DNA from: Roseococcus microcysteis | Lineage (GTDB): Bacteria > Pseudomonadota > Alphaproteobacteria > Acetobacterales > Acetobacteraceae | Direction: 5' to 3' | Length of the DNA stretch: 64,000 bases | NCBI RefSeq assembly: GCF_014764365.1 | Contig: NZ_CP061718.1 | Location: 2,062,501 to 2,126,500 of the forward strand | Part shown: positions 37,563-48,400 of the stretch, piece after piece | Position numbering within the stretch: position 1 is the stretch's first letter | Layout of the letters: each line of letters starts with the position of its first letter | Made by a program: the position numbers and the translations under genes | The notes under the pieces: generated by a model | The model's database searches: none | The model's input: the letters and a program-made list of their open reading frames with translations, nothing else | Told to the model about the DNA's origin: nothing

Positions 37563-38420
37563 ATGAAACCTGCCCGCTTCGCGCACCACGCCCCCCTCGC
37601 CCTTGAGGAAGCGCTGGCGTTGCTGGCCGAACATGGGGAGGAGGCGCGGGTCCTGGCCGGAGGCCAGAGCCTCGTTCCCACCATGGCCTTCCGCATGGCA
37701 AGGCCCGCCGTGCTGGTGGACATCAACCGCATCGCCGCCCTCGATCACGCCACCGTCGAAGGGTCCGTGTTGCGGATCGGCGCCCTGGCCCGCCATGCCC
37801 GCTTCGAGACACCGGTGGTGGCGGGCCCGCTGGGCGCCCTGCTGGCGCAGGTGGCGCACCACATCGCCCACCCGCCGCTGCGGCTGCGCGGCACCTTCTG
37901 CGGAAGCCTGGCCCATGCCGACCCGGCTTCCGAATGGTGCGCCACGGCGCTGGCGCTGCAGGCGCGCATGGTCCTGGCCCGCGCCGATGGCCTGCGCGAG
38001 GTGGCGGCCGAGGACTGGTTCCAGGGCGTCTTCTCCACCGCCATCGCACCCGGCGAGATGCTGCGCGAGGTGGTGCTGCCCATCCCCGCCCCCTCCTGGC
38101 GCGGCGGCTTTGCGGAATTTGCCCGCCGCGCGGGGGATTTCGCGCTGGCCATGGCGGTTGTCGGGCTGCGACTGGAAGGCGGCGTGGTGCGCGGGGCGCG
38201 CATCGCCCTCGGCGGCATCGGCGGACAGCCCGTGCTGGCGCGCGAGGCCATGGCCCTGCTGGAAGGCCAGGCGCCCTCCTCCGCCCTGGTGGAGGAAACC
38301 GCGGCCACCGCCGCCCGCCACTGCGAGCCGCAGGACGATATGCACGCCCCCGCCGAATACCGCCGCGAACTGGTCGCCGTCATGGTGAAACGCGCGCTGC
38401 GCCAGGCGGTGGTGGCATGA
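37563..38420 (+). CDS. coxM: Xanthine dehydrogenase family FAD subunit (CoxM-like)
   Basis: FAD-binding middle subunit of a molybdenum hydroxylase. The two flavin motifs are AGGQSLVPTMAFRMARP near residue 32 and the TFCGSLAHADPASE loop near residue 118. 285 residues. First gene of coxM-coxL-coxS, each overlapping by 4 nt. CoxM-like naming reflects gene order; the substrate is not CO given the large-subunit motif. Confidence 0.9.
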   Translation: MKPARFAHHAPLALEEALALLAEHGEEARVLAGGQSLVPTMAFRMARPAVLVDINRIAALDHATVEGSVLRIGALARHARFETPVVAGPLGALLAQVAHHIAHPPLRLRGTFCGSLAHADPASEWCATALALQARMVLARADGLREVAAEDWFQGVFSTAIAPGEMLREVVLPIPAPSWRGGFAEFARRAGDFALAMAVVGLRLEGGVVRGARIALGGIGGQPVLAREAMALLEGQAPSSALVEETAATAARHCEPQDDMHAPAEYRRELVAVMVKRALRQAVVA

Positions 38421-40735
38421 ACTGGGTCGGCCGCCGCCTGCCCCGCAGCGAGGACCCGCCGCTGCTGCGTGGCGAGGGCCGCTATGTGCCCGACATCGCC
38501 ATCGGCGCGCGGGCGGTGCGTTTCCTGCGCAGCCCGGTGGCCTCGGGCCGCATCGTGGCACTGCGCCCGCCGCCCGCGATGCCGCCCGGCTGCCTCTTCG
38601 TGACCGGGGCGGATTTGGCCGGTGTCGGCGCCATCAAGCCCGGGCTGCGCCGCTTCAACTACCGCGCGGTGGAACAGCCCGTGCTGCCCGTTGAGCGCGT
38701 GCATTTCGTGGGCCAGGCCATCGCCGCCATCGTGGCCCCCAGCGCGGCCCTGGCGGAGGATCTGCTGGAGGAGTGCGAACTCGACATCGCCGTGGACGAT
38801 CCCGTGATCGGCTTCGAGGCGGCGCTGGCCCCCGGCGCGGCCCTGGTCCACCCCATCGCGCCCGGCAATGTGGCGGTGGAGGGCGAAATCCGCCCCGAGG
38901 GCTTCGCCGAAACCCTCTCCGCCGCCGCGCATGTGGTGGAATTCGCCTTCCGCTCCGGACGGCAGAGCGCCATGCCGCTGGAGGGCCGCGGCGGCGTCGC
39001 GGAATATGACCGGGCGACGGGGCGCATCCGGCTTTCGGCCTCGGCACAGATGCCGCACCAACTCCGCACCGGCATCGCGCAATTGCTGGGGATGCCGGAG
39101 GCGGACCTCCAGGTCATCGCCCCCGATGTGGGCGGCGGCTTCGGGCAGAAGATGGCGCTGTTCCCGGAGTATCCGGTGCTGGTCTGGCTGGCGCGGAAGC
39201 ATCGCGGCCGCTTCGCCTGGGTGGAGGACCGCAACGAGAACCTCATCGCCTCGGCCCATTCGCGGGACCAGCGGCATGTGCTGCGCGCGGGCTTCGACCC
39301 GGAGGGGCGGCTGCTGGCGCTGGAGGCGGACATCCTGGCCGATGTCGGCGCCTTCTCCGTCTTCCCCACCACCTGCGCGGTGGAGCCTTTGATGGCGCTG
39401 GCCGAATATCCCGGCCCCTACAAGGTGCCGGCCTATGCGGTGCGGGCGCGCGGGGTGCTGACCCACACCTGCCCCATGGCGCCCTATCGCGGCGTGTCGC
39501 GCCCCGTCATCACCTTCGGCATCGAGCGGCTGATGGACCGGGCGGCGGCGGCGCTCGGCCTCGCGCCCGACGAAGTCCGGCGCCGCAACCTACATGACAG
39601 CTTCCCCGCCCGCAGCGCCACGGGGATGGTGCTGGATGAGGCCAGCTACATCCAGGCGCTGGACGAGGCCGTCCACATCCTGGACATCCCCGCCTTCCGC
39701 GAACGCCAGCGCGCGGCGCGGGCGGAGGGGCGCTACCTCGGCCTCGGCCTTTCCGTCTTCAACGAACGCACGGGCTATGGCACGCCCGCCTTCGCCGCGC
39801 GCTCCATGGATGTGGTGCCGGGCTATGAGGTGGTGGACATCGCCATGCTGCCCTCGGGCGAGGTGGAGGCGCGCATCGGCTCCTCCCCGCATGGCCAGGG
39901 GCTGCGGACCACCCTCTCCCAGATCATCGCGGATCGGTTGGGGCTGGACCCTGGCGCCATCCGCATCATCCATGGCGACACGGACCGCACGCCCTATGGC
40001 TGGGGCAGCTTCGCCAGCCGTTCACTGGTGATCGGTGGCGGCGCATGCCAGGTCGCGGCGGACAGGCTGGCGGACAAGCTCAGGCGCGGGGCGGCGCGGC
40101 TGCTGCAATGCGACCCGGCCGAGGTGACGCTGCGCGATTGGCAGGCCGTGGCCGGCGCCGCCTCGATGCCCATCGCGGAACTGGCCCGCCTCGCGCACCA
40201 GCGCAGCGAGCTGCTCTCCGACGCCATCGGCTTCAACCTGGCCGAGACCGGCCAATACGACCCCGGCGGCACCTTCTCCAACGCCTGCCACGCCGCCATC
40301 GTGGAGGTGGAGGCCGAGACGGGGCATGTCCGCGTCGAACGCTACCTCGTGGTGGAGGATGCCGGGCGCATCATCAACCCCATGATCGCCGACGGGCAGG
40401 TGCAGGGCGGCGTGGCCCAGGGCATCGCCAATGCGCTGTTCGAGGAGGTGATCTACGCCCCCGACGGCACGCCGCTCACCGGCACGCTGGCCGACTACAC
40501 GCCCCCCACCTGCGCGGAGATTCCCGAGATCGAAATCCACCACCTGGAGACCATCAGCGAGGCCACCATCACCGGCGCCAAGGGGCTGGGCGAAGGCGGC
40601 TCCATCGGCGCGCCGGCGGCCATCGTGAACGCCATCAGCGATGCGCTTTCGCCCTTCGGCGTGGATGTGGCGGAATTCCCGGCCACACCGCCCCGCATCC
40701 GCGCGCTGATCCGCGGGCGGGCGCCGCGCGCATGA
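38417..40735 (+). CDS. coxL: Molybdopterin-binding aldehyde/CO dehydrogenase-type large subunit
   Basis: 772-residue molybdenum catalytic subunit. VGGGFGQKM and the C-terminal GAKGLGEGGSIGAP, with the base-carrying Glu of the active site, are intact. The active-site loop reads PYRGVSR rather than the AYxCSFR of true CO dehydrogenase, so this is a form-II-like oxidoreductase of an aldehyde or heterocycle. Starts at ATG 38417 (MNWVGRRLPRSEDPPLL) overlapping coxM; the open frame further upstream is a shadow of coxM. Confidence 0.9.
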   Translation: MNWVGRRLPRSEDPPLLRGEGRYVPDIAIGARAVRFLRSPVASGRIVALRPPPAMPPGCLFVTGADLAGVGAIKPGLRRFNYRAVEQPVLPVERVHFVGQAIAAIVAPSAALAEDLLEECELDIAVDDPVIGFEAALAPGAALVHPIAPGNVAVEGEIRPEGFAETLSAAAHVVEFAFRSGRQSAMPLEGRGGVAEYDRATGRIRLSASAQMPHQLRTGIAQLLGMPEADLQVIAPDVGGGFGQKMALFPEYPVLVWLARKHRGRFAWVEDRNENLIASAHSRDQRHVLRAGFDPEGRLLALEADILADVGAFSVFPTTCAVEPLMALAEYPGPYKVPAYAVRARGVLTHTCPMAPYRGVSRPVITFGIERLMDRAAAALGLAPDEVRRRNLHDSFPARSATGMVLDEASYIQALDEAVHILDIPAFRERQRAARAEGRYLGLGLSVFNERTGYGTPAFAARSMDVVPGYEVVDIAMLPSGEVEARIGSSPHGQGLRTTLSQIIADRLGLDPGAIRIIHGDTDRTPYGWGSFASRSLVIGGGACQVAADRLADKLRRGAARLLQCDPAEVTLRDWQAVAGAASMPIAELARLAHQRSELLSDAIGFNLAETGQYDPGGTFSNACHAAIVEVEAETGHVRVERYLVVEDAGRIINPMIADGQVQGGVAQGIANALFEEVIYAPDGTPLTGTLADYTPPTCAEIPEIEIHHLETISEATITGAKGLGEGGSIGAPAAIVNAISDALSPFGVDVAEFPATPPRIRALIRGRAPRA

Positions 40736-41214
40736 CGGAGGTGCGCTTCACCGTGAACGGCACGGCGCAATGCGTGGCGGTGGAGCCGCGCCTGACGCTG
40801 GCCGACATGCTGCGCGAGGAATGCGGCCTGACCGGCACGCATCTGGGCTGCGAGCACGGCGTCTGCGGCGCCTGCACCGTGCTGATGGATGGGCTGCCGG
40901 TGCGCGCCTGCCTCGTCTTCGGCGTGCAGGCTGAGGGTGCCGACATCCGCACCGTGGAAGGGCTGGCGGCGGCGGATGGCACGCTGAACGTGTTGCAGCA
41001 CGCCTTCCAGGCGCAGCACGGGCTGCAATGCGGGTTCTGCACGCCGGGCTTCCTCATGCTCGCCACCTGGCTGCTGGAACAGAAGGAGGGCGTGGACGAG
41101 GCGCGGCTGCGGGAGGTGCTGGCCTCCAACCTCTGCCGCTGCACGGGCTACCAGAACATCCTGGCCGCCGTGCGGGTGGCGGCGCAGGAGATGGGGGTCT
41201 GGCGCGAGGGTTAG
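40732..41214 (+). CDS. coxS: [2Fe-2S] subunit of the molybdenum hydroxylase
   Basis: 160 residues carrying two [2Fe-2S] clusters: plant-type CEHGVCGACTVLMDG near residue 42, and CGFCTPGF with CRCTGYQNI in the C-terminal four-helix half. Transfers electrons from molybdenum to FAD. The ATG overlaps the coxL stop. Its TAG overlaps by 3-4 nt the stop of the convergent membrane protein gene. Confidence 0.93.
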   Translation: MTEVRFTVNGTAQCVAVEPRLTLADMLREECGLTGTHLGCEHGVCGACTVLMDGLPVRACLVFGVQAEGADIRTVEGLAAADGTLNVLQHAFQAQHGLQCGFCTPGFLMLATWLLEQKEGVDEARLREVLASNLCRCTGYQNILAAVRVAAQEMGVWREG

Positions 41215-41636
41215 GCCGCCGGCGTATCCGGGTCCTCGACCTCCACACGCCCCGTGGCCGCCTTCCACAGCTTGGGCCATTGGAAGCCCAGCGTCAGCAC
41301 GATGGCCAGCAGCGGCTGGATCAGCCATGACCAGACGCTGGCATCGCGCGCATCCATCAGCCCGTAGAAATCCGCGGCCCAGATGCAGAGCACGATGATG
41401 AGCGTGATGATGCCAAGCCCGATCGGCCCCAGCGCACGCCACGCCCCATAGACGTAAAGTCCGAAGCCCAGCAGCGCGAAGGCCGTCAGCAGCAGCTTGA
41501 CGGGCAGCGCCACCTCGTTGGGCGCGGCCCAAAGGTGGAAGATCGAAAGCCCGGCCGGGTTGTACAGCACATAGACGTTCAGCAGGATCAGCAGGAACCA
41601 GCCCCAGATGGGGATGTTCCGCAGAAATCGTGTCAT
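41211..41636 (-). CDS. Four-helix membrane protein (DUF6524-like)
   Basis: 141 residues with four hydrophobic segments: WGWFLLILLNVYVLYNPAG, a central pair (LLLTAFALLGFGLYVYGAW; GIITLIIVLCIWAADFYGL) and a C-terminal helix. The YNP after helix 1 recalls the DUF6524 family; this is from memory of the pattern and moderate in certainty. Stops tail to tail with coxS and stands 55 nt downstream of the second coxL start-side neighbour. Function unknown. Confidence 0.7.
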   Translation of the reverse strand: MTRFLRNIPIWGWFLLILLNVYVLYNPAGLSIFHLWAAPNEVALPVKLLLTAFALLGFGLYVYGAWRALGPIGLGIITLIIVLCIWAADFYGLMDARDASVWSWLIQPLLAIVLTLGFQWPKLWKAATGRVEVEDPDTPAA

Positions 41637-41690
41637 GCGGGGTCTCCAGACGCGTCGGCCCCTGCATAGCAGAGGCCGACGCGCCCGGCA

Positions 41691-44009
41691 TCACGCCGCA
41701 TGCAGCGCCTTCCACACCACTTCCGGCGTGGCCGGCATGTCGATGGCCGAGACGCCATCCTCGCGCAGGGCGTCAATCAGCGCATTGACCACGGCGGGCG
41801 GCGAGCCCACCGCGCCGGCCTCACCCGCGCCCTTCACGCCGAGCGGGTTGCTCTCGCAGGGCACCTCGATCAAATCCACCTCGATGTCCGGCAAATCCTC
41901 GGCGCGCGGCAGGCAGTAATCCATGAAGCTGGCCGAGAGCAGCTGGCCGCTGTGGTTGTCATAGGCCGTGCGCTCCAGGAAGGCCTGGCCGATGCCCTGC
42001 GCCACGCCGCCATGCACCTGCCCGCGCACGATCAGCGGGTTCAGCGCATGCCCCACATCATCCACCACGATGTAGCGCGCGACGGTGATGTGGCCGGTGT
42101 CCGGGTCCACCTCCACCTCCGCCACGTGGCAGCCATTGGGGAAGGTGTGGGCGTCGATGTTCGCGGTCTCGAGCGTGTCGAGCAGGATGGTGTCCTCGCC
42201 CGCCGCCACGCGCTGCCGCTGGCGGGCGGCCAGGTCCAGGATATTCACCGAACGGTCCGTGCCGGCCACGGCGAAGTCGCCCTTGGTGAACTCGATATCC
42301 ACCACGGCCGCCTCCAGCATTTCGGAGGCTGCCTGCTTGCCCTTCTCGATCACGCTCGCGGTGGTGACGAGGATGGCCTGACCTTCGGAATAGAGGCTGC
42401 GCGCGCCGCCCGTGCCGCCGCCCGAGGGCAGGCTGTCCGAATCGCCCTGCTTGATGCGGATCTTGTCCATGGGAATGCCCAGCTCATGGCTGGTCATCAT
42501 GGTGTAGGCGGTCTCATGGCCCTGGCCGGAGCTTTGCGTGCCCACATAGACATCCACCATGCCATCCTCGGCGAAGACGACCTTGGCGTTCTCGGTCGGG
42601 CTGCCGCCCGTGGCCTCCAGGTAGTAGGCGAGGCCGATGCCGCGCTTCTGCCCGCGCTTCGCGGCCTCCGCGCGGCGGGCGGGGAAGCCGGCCCAGTCGA
42701 TCTTCTCCAGCGCGGCGTCCATGACGCGCGAGAAATCACCGCTGTCATAGCGCTGCTTCATGGCGGTGGTGTAGGGCATGGAGGCCTGGCCCACCATGTT
42801 GCGCCGGCGCAGCTCCACCCGGTCCATGCCCAGGTCGCGCGCCGCCTGATCAATGAGGCGCTCGACCAGGTAGTTGCTCTCCGGCCGGCCGGCGCCGCGA
42901 TAGGCGTCCACCGGCACGGTGTTGGTCAGCACGCCGATGACGTTCGCGTGGATGGCCTGGAAGTCATAGACGCTGGCCAGCACCTTGGTGCCCGCGCCGG
43001 TCGGGATGAAGGGCGCGAAGGTGGAGAGATAGGCGCCCATATTCGCGTAGTTCTTCGTGCGCAGGGCCAGGAACTTGCCGTCCTTGTCCAGCGCCAGCTC
43101 GCCCAGCGTGATGTTGTCGCGCCCATGCGTGTCGGACTGGAAGGCCTCCGAACGGTCCGCCGCCCATTTCACCGGTCGCCCCACCTGCTTCGCCGCGATC
43201 GCGCAGAGCGCGTATTCGGCATAGAGATAGAGCTTCATGCCGAAGCCGCCGCCCACATCGGGCGTCAGCACGCGGATGTTCTCGGGGTCGGTCTTGAGCA
43301 CGGCGCTCGCCAGCAGGTTCTTCACCAGCCAGGAGCCCTGGGTGCCCGTGTGCAGCGTGTAGCGGCCGGTGGTGGCGTCATATTCCGCCGCGCAGGCCCG
43401 CGCCTCCATGGAGGCCACGACCACGCGGTTGTTCACCACCGTCAGCCGCGTGACATGGGCGGCCTGGCCCATGATCTCCTCGACGATGTCCTTCTCGCCG
43501 GTTTCCCAGTCGAAGCAGATGTTGTTCGACGCGCCCTCCCAGATCTGCGGCTGGTCCGCGAGATGGGCGGTGGCGAGGTCGGTGGCGGAGGGCAGGATCT
43601 CGTAGTCCACCATCACATGCTCGGCCGCGTCGCGCGCCTGCTGCGGCGTCTCGGCCACGATGAAGGCCACCGGGTCACCCACATGGCGCACCCGGTCGGT
43701 GGCCAGCGGCAGGCGCGGCGTATTGGCGCGGTCCGTGCCGTCCTTGTTCTTCAGCGGAATGGCGCAGGGCACCTCGCCGATGCCGGCGGCGGCCAGGTCC
43801 GCGCCCGTGATCACGGCCAGCACGCCCGGCATGGCCTGGGCGGCCGAGACGTCCACGCCCTTGATCTCGGCATGGGCGTGCGGGCTGCGGAGCACATGGC
43901 CCGCCACCTCGCCCGGCAGGGAGATGTCGTCGGTATAGCGCCCCTGCCCCAGCAGCAGCCGGGGGTCCTCCACGCGGCGGACGGATTGGCTCAGACCAAA
44001 TTTGGGCAT
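41691..44009 (-). CDS. Orphan molybdenum hydroxylase large subunit (form II CoxL)
   Basis: 772 residues, starting MPKFGLSQSVRRVEDPRLLLG at ATG 44009. VGGGFGMKLYLYAEY, the active-site loop AYRGAGRPE and the catalytic-Glu motif GVKGAGEAGAVGSPPA define a form II CoxL, that is, an aldehyde or carbon-heterocycle dehydrogenase and not a proven CO dehydrogenase. No FAD or iron-sulfur subunit gene adjoins it on this strand; coxM/coxS at 37.6-41.2 kb may serve both. The reading frame stays open far upstream over the antisense of acrAB; that extension is rejected. Confidence 0.9.
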   Translation of the reverse strand: MPKFGLSQSVRRVEDPRLLLGQGRYTDDISLPGEVAGHVLRSPHAHAEIKGVDVSAAQAMPGVLAVITGADLAAAGIGEVPCAIPLKNKDGTDRANTPRLPLATDRVRHVGDPVAFIVAETPQQARDAAEHVMVDYEILPSATDLATAHLADQPQIWEGASNNICFDWETGEKDIVEEIMGQAAHVTRLTVVNNRVVVASMEARACAAEYDATTGRYTLHTGTQGSWLVKNLLASAVLKTDPENIRVLTPDVGGGFGMKLYLYAEYALCAIAAKQVGRPVKWAADRSEAFQSDTHGRDNITLGELALDKDGKFLALRTKNYANMGAYLSTFAPFIPTGAGTKVLASVYDFQAIHANVIGVLTNTVPVDAYRGAGRPESNYLVERLIDQAARDLGMDRVELRRRNMVGQASMPYTTAMKQRYDSGDFSRVMDAALEKIDWAGFPARRAEAAKRGQKRGIGLAYYLEATGGSPTENAKVVFAEDGMVDVYVGTQSSGQGHETAYTMMTSHELGIPMDKIRIKQGDSDSLPSGGGTGGARSLYSEGQAILVTTASVIEKGKQAASEMLEAAVVDIEFTKGDFAVAGTDRSVNILDLAARQRQRVAAGEDTILLDTLETANIDAHTFPNGCHVAEVEVDPDTGHITVARYIVVDDVGHALNPLIVRGQVHGGVAQGIGQAFLERTAYDNHSGQLLSASFMDYCLPRAEDLPDIEVDLIEVPCESNPLGVKGAGEAGAVGSPPAVVNALIDALREDGVSAIDMPATPEVVWKALHAA

Positions 44010-44270
44010 GGTGTCTCTCCCGATCTCTTCCCCAGCATCATCTGACGATGGGAGGGGAAAGGGGAAGGGGTCCGGTGCCGCAAGCCAGGATTCGGCCGCT
44101 TGCGCGGGCGGCAGGCCCTCAATCAGGAGATGAAAGAGCGCCCGGCCATGTCCCGCCCCCATCGCATGGCTGCCCGTGCCGCCCCGCAACCTCGGGTCCG
44201 CCTTTCCGGGATTCAACTTGACCGAATGGAAAGCTTCCATGCCAAGGGTACAGCCAGAGGTGCATTTATC

Positions 44271-45437
44271 ATGCTGCGATGGCTTCCTGTCCTGATTTCC
44301 CTCCTTGCCGTGGCCCCTGCGGCCCAGGCGCAATTCGGCCCCGCCGGCCCACCCTCGGTGGGTTTTGTCGAGGCCCGGCGCACGCCCGTCACGGAATTGT
44401 CCGAGTTCATCGGGCGCGTGGAGGCCATCGCGCGGGTGGACATCCGCGCCCGCGTCACCGGATTCCTGGAGGAGCGTCTCTTCCAGGAGGGCAGCGAGGT
44501 GGAGCAGGGCGCGCCCCTCTTCCGCATCGAGCGCGCGCCCTTCGAGGCGCAGCTGGAGGAGGCCCGCGCCAGCCTGGCCTCGGCCGAGGCCACGCAGCTC
44601 AATGCCCGCGTGGCGCTGAACCGCGCGCGGGAACTGCGCTCCACCGGCGCCGGCACCCAGGCCGCGCTGGACAATGCCCAGGCGCAGGAACGCACCGCGG
44701 CCGCGGGCGTGCTGGGCGCCCAGGCGCAGGTGCGCGTGGCCGAGATCAACCTGGCCTACACCGAGATCCGCGCGCCCATCGCGGGCGCCATCGGCCGGGC
44801 CACCTTCACGCCAGGCAACGTGGTCACGCCGCAAAGCGAGGCGCTGGCCACCATCTACAGCCAGGACCCGATGCGGGTGGCCTTCACCATCCCCTCCCGC
44901 ACCGCGACCGAGCTGCGCAACCGCTATGAGGGGCGCGGCGGCACCTCGGCCGTCGTGGTCCGCATCCGCTTCGCCGGCGGCACCACCTATGAGCAGGTGG
45001 GACGGGTGGACTTCATTGACGCCGCGGTGAACCGCGATACGGATTCGCTGTTGGTGCGCGCCTCCATCCCCAACCCCGTCCGCCAGGGCGCGACCGCGGG
45101 TGAGCCCGGCGCGCGCGAGCTGCTGGACGGCCAGTTCGTGACCGTGCTGCTGGAAGGCGCCCAGCCGGTGAACGCCATCACCATCCCGCGCGCCGCCGTG
45201 GCGCAGGATCAGATGGGCTTCTTCGTCTTCGTGGTGGACGCCGAGGGCCGCGCGCAGCGCCGCAACCTGCGCCTGGGCCGCAGCACGGCCGAGACCGCGG
45301 TGGTCGAGGACGGGCTGCAGGAGGGCGACCGCGTCATCAGCGAGGGCGTGCAACGCGTCCGCCCCGGACAGCCGGTCAATGCCGCCCCCGCCGGCGCCCC
45401 GCCCCGGCCCGCCTTGGCGCCCGGCCAGGGCGGCTGA
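44271..45437 (+). CDS. RND efflux periplasmic adaptor (AcrA/MexA type)
   Basis: 388 residues. Signal peptide (MLRWLPVLISLLAVAPAAQA), lipoyl half-motif (VDIRARVTGFLEERLFQEG), alpha-hairpin (LASAEATQLNARVALNRA), second lipoyl half (NLAYTEIRAPIAGAIGRAT) and beta-barrel/membrane-proximal domain. No lipobox cysteine at the cleavage site, so probably not lipidated. It precedes the RND pump gene by 6 nt. Preceded by about 260 nt without another gene. No outer-membrane factor follows. Confidence 0.93.
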   Translation: MLRWLPVLISLLAVAPAAQAQFGPAGPPSVGFVEARRTPVTELSEFIGRVEAIARVDIRARVTGFLEERLFQEGSEVEQGAPLFRIERAPFEAQLEEARASLASAEATQLNARVALNRARELRSTGAGTQAALDNAQAQERTAAAGVLGAQAQVRVAEINLAYTEIRAPIAGAIGRATFTPGNVVTPQSEALATIYSQDPMRVAFTIPSRTATELRNRYEGRGGTSAVVVRIRFAGGTTYEQVGRVDFIDAAVNRDTDSLLVRASIPNPVRQGATAGEPGARELLDGQFVTVLLEGAQPVNAITIPRAAVAQDQMGFFVFVVDAEGRAQRRNLRLGRSTAETAVVEDGLQEGDRVISEGVQRVRPGQPVNAAPAGAPPRPALAPGQGG

Positions 45438-45443
45438 CGCGCC

Positions 45444-48400
45444 ATGATCTCCAACCTGTTCATCCGGCGGCCGCGCTTCGCGATCGTCATCTCCATCGTC
45501 ATCACCCTCGCGGGCCTGCTGTCCATGACGCAGATCCCCGTGGCGCAGTTCCCCAACATCGTGCCCCCCGTGGTGCAGGTGACGGCGCGCTACCCGGGTG
45601 CGTCCGCCGCGGTGGTGGAGGCCACGGTGGCGCAGCCCATCGAGGGCGCCGTGAACGGCGCGGACGGCATGCTCTACATGCGGTCCAACAGCGCCAATGA
45701 CGGGACCTATACGCTCAGCGTCACCTTCGCGCTGGGCACCAACCCCGACATCAACACGGTGAACGTGAACAACCGCGTGCAGGGCATCCTGGCGCGGCTG
45801 CCGCAGGAAGTGCAGCGCAGCGGCGTCACCGTCCGCAAGCAATCCTCGGCGGTGCTGCAGTTCATCGGCGTCACCTCCACGAACCCGGCGCATGACACGC
45901 TGTTCCTGTCCAACTTCGCCACCATCAACATGCTGGACACGCTGCGCCGCCTGCCAGGCGTGGGCGATGTGCAGATGTTCGGCGCGCAGGACTATTCCAT
46001 GCGCGTCTGGTTCGAGACGGACCGGCTGAACAACCTCAACGTCACGCCCACCGAGATCATCTCCGCCATCCAGGCGCAGAACGTGCAGGCGGCGGCGGGG
46101 CGCATCGGCGCGCGGCCGATCGGCGACGACCAGCAATTCCAGTTCAACATCCAGACCTCCGGCCGCCTGACCACGCCCGAGCAGTTCGGCGAGATCGTCA
46201 TCCGCGCCAACCCCGACGGCTCCACGCTGCGCGTGCGCGACGTGGCGAATGTGGCCCTGGGCGCGGCCAACATGGATGTGGAGGCGCGGCTGAACGGCCG
46301 GCCCACCATCACCATGGGCGTCTATCTCTCGCCCGGCGCCAATGCGGTGGCGGTGGCCTCGGCCGTGCGGGCGGAGCTGGCGCGGCTGCAGCAGCGCTTC
46401 CCCGAGGGGATGGAGACGGTGGTGGTCTACGACACCTCCTCCTTCGTGCTGGAGACGATGCGCGAGGTCATCATCACCTTGCTGGAAGCCTTCGTGCTGG
46501 TGGTGGTGGTGGTCTATCTCTTCCTGGGCTCCTTCCGCGCCACGGTCATTCCCATCATCGCCGTGCCGGTCAGCCTGATCGGCACCTTCGCGGTGATGCT
46601 GGCCATCGGCTTCTCGGCCAACACCATCTCGCTGCTGGCCATGGTGCTGGCCATCGGCATCGTGGTGGATGACGCGATCGTGGTGGTCGAGAATGTCGAG
46701 CGCGTGATGGAGGAGAACCCCGAATTCACGCCCGCCGAGGCCACGCGCGTCGCCATGGGCGAGATCACGGGGCCCATCATCGCCATCACGCTGGTGCTGC
46801 TGTCGGTCTTCGTGCCCATAGGCCTCATCGGCGGCGTGGCGGGTGTGCTGTTCCAGCAATTCGCGGTGACCATCAGCGTGGCCATGGTGATCTCGGCCAT
46901 CAACGCGCTGACGCTCTCACCCGCCCTCTGCGCCATCATGCTGCGGCACACGGGGCCGAAGCGCGGGCCCATAAAGTACGTGCTGCGTGCCATCGACAAG
47001 CTGCGCGACGGCTACGCCGCCATCGTGACGCGGCTGGTGCGGGTGGCGGTCGTCTCGCTGCTGCTCACGGCCGCCATCGGCTGGGGCATCTTCGAGGTCG
47101 GCAAGCGCACCCCCTCGGGCTTCCTGCCGAGCGAGGACCAGGGCGCCTTCTTCATCCAGCTCCAGCTGCCCCAGGGTTCCTCCGTCGCCCGCACGCGCGA
47201 GGTGGTGGAACAGGTGGAGGCGATCCTCGCCCGCAACCCCGCCATCCAGGACCGGCTGGCCATCGTGGGCTTCTCGCTCATTGATGGCGGCGCGCAGTCC
47301 AACGCCGCCTTCCTGGTGGCGCGGATGCGGCCCTTCGAGGACCGGAAGGCCGCGCAGGACAGCGTCTTCGCCGGCATCGGCCGCGTCTTCGGCGAGGCGC
47401 AGGCCATCCGCGCGGCCGATGTCTTCGCCTTCAACATCCCGCCCATCATCGGCCTCGGCACCGGTGGCGGCTTCGAGTACCAGCTGCAGGACTTCGAGGG
47501 GCGGGAGCCCGCCGAACTCGCCTCCGCCATGCTCGGCATGATGGTGGCGGCGAACCAGGACCCGCGGCTGGTGGGCGTCTTCTCCACCTTCTCGCCCACC
47601 ACGCCCTCGCTCTTCCTCGACGTGGACCGTGACCGCGCGCAGGCGCTGGGCGTGCGCATCTCGGACGTGTTCACCACGCTCCAGGCCTCGCTGGGCGGGT
47701 TCTACGTGAATGACTTCAACCTGTTCGGCCGCACCTGGCAGGTGAACATCCAGGCCGTGGCCGAGGACCGGGACGACATCCCCGACATCTGGCGCCTACA
47801 GGTCCGCAACAGCCGGGGCGAGATGGTGCCGCTGCGCGCCTTCGCCGATGTGCGGGTGGTGCTGGGGCCGCAGACCATCCAGCGCTACAACAACCTGCGT
47901 TCCGTCACGCTCAACGGCCAGGGGCGGCCGGGCGTCTCCTCCGGTGACGCGCTGCTGGCCATGGAGCAGATCTCGGCGCGGGTGCTGCCGTCGGGCTATG
48001 GCTTCGAATGGACCGGCACCGCCTTCCAGGAGAAACGCGCCGCGGGGCAGACGGGGGTGCTGGTGGCGCTGGCGCTGCTCTTCGCCTACCTCTTCCTCGT
48101 GGCGCTGTATGAGAGCTGGACCATCCCGATGCCGGTGCTGCTCTCGGTGGCGGTGGGGGGCTGGGGTCCTTCGCCGCGCTGTTCATCGCGCAGCTGCCAC
48201 TCACGGTCTACGCGCAGATCGGCCTGGTGGTGCTGATCGCGCTGGCGGCGAAGAATGGCATCCTCATCGTCGAATTCGCGAAGGAGCAGCGCGAACGCGG
48301 CCTGCCCATCCGCGAGGCCGCGGTGGTGGGCGCGCGCATGCGCTTCCGCGCCGTGATGATGACGAGCTTCGCCTTCATCCTGGGCCTGGTGCCGCTGGTG

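Noticed and set aside
38417-44009. Carbon monoxide dehydrogenase.
   Set aside because: Both large subunits lack the AYxCSFR active-site loop of form I CoxL; annotated as form-II-like hydroxylases instead.
41691-46859. A 1722-codon open frame on the minus strand spanning the orphan coxL and the antisense of the RND efflux genes.
   Set aside because: Only the part from ATG 44009 has family similarity. The rest mirrors acrA/acrB codons; high GC removes stop codons from antisense frames.
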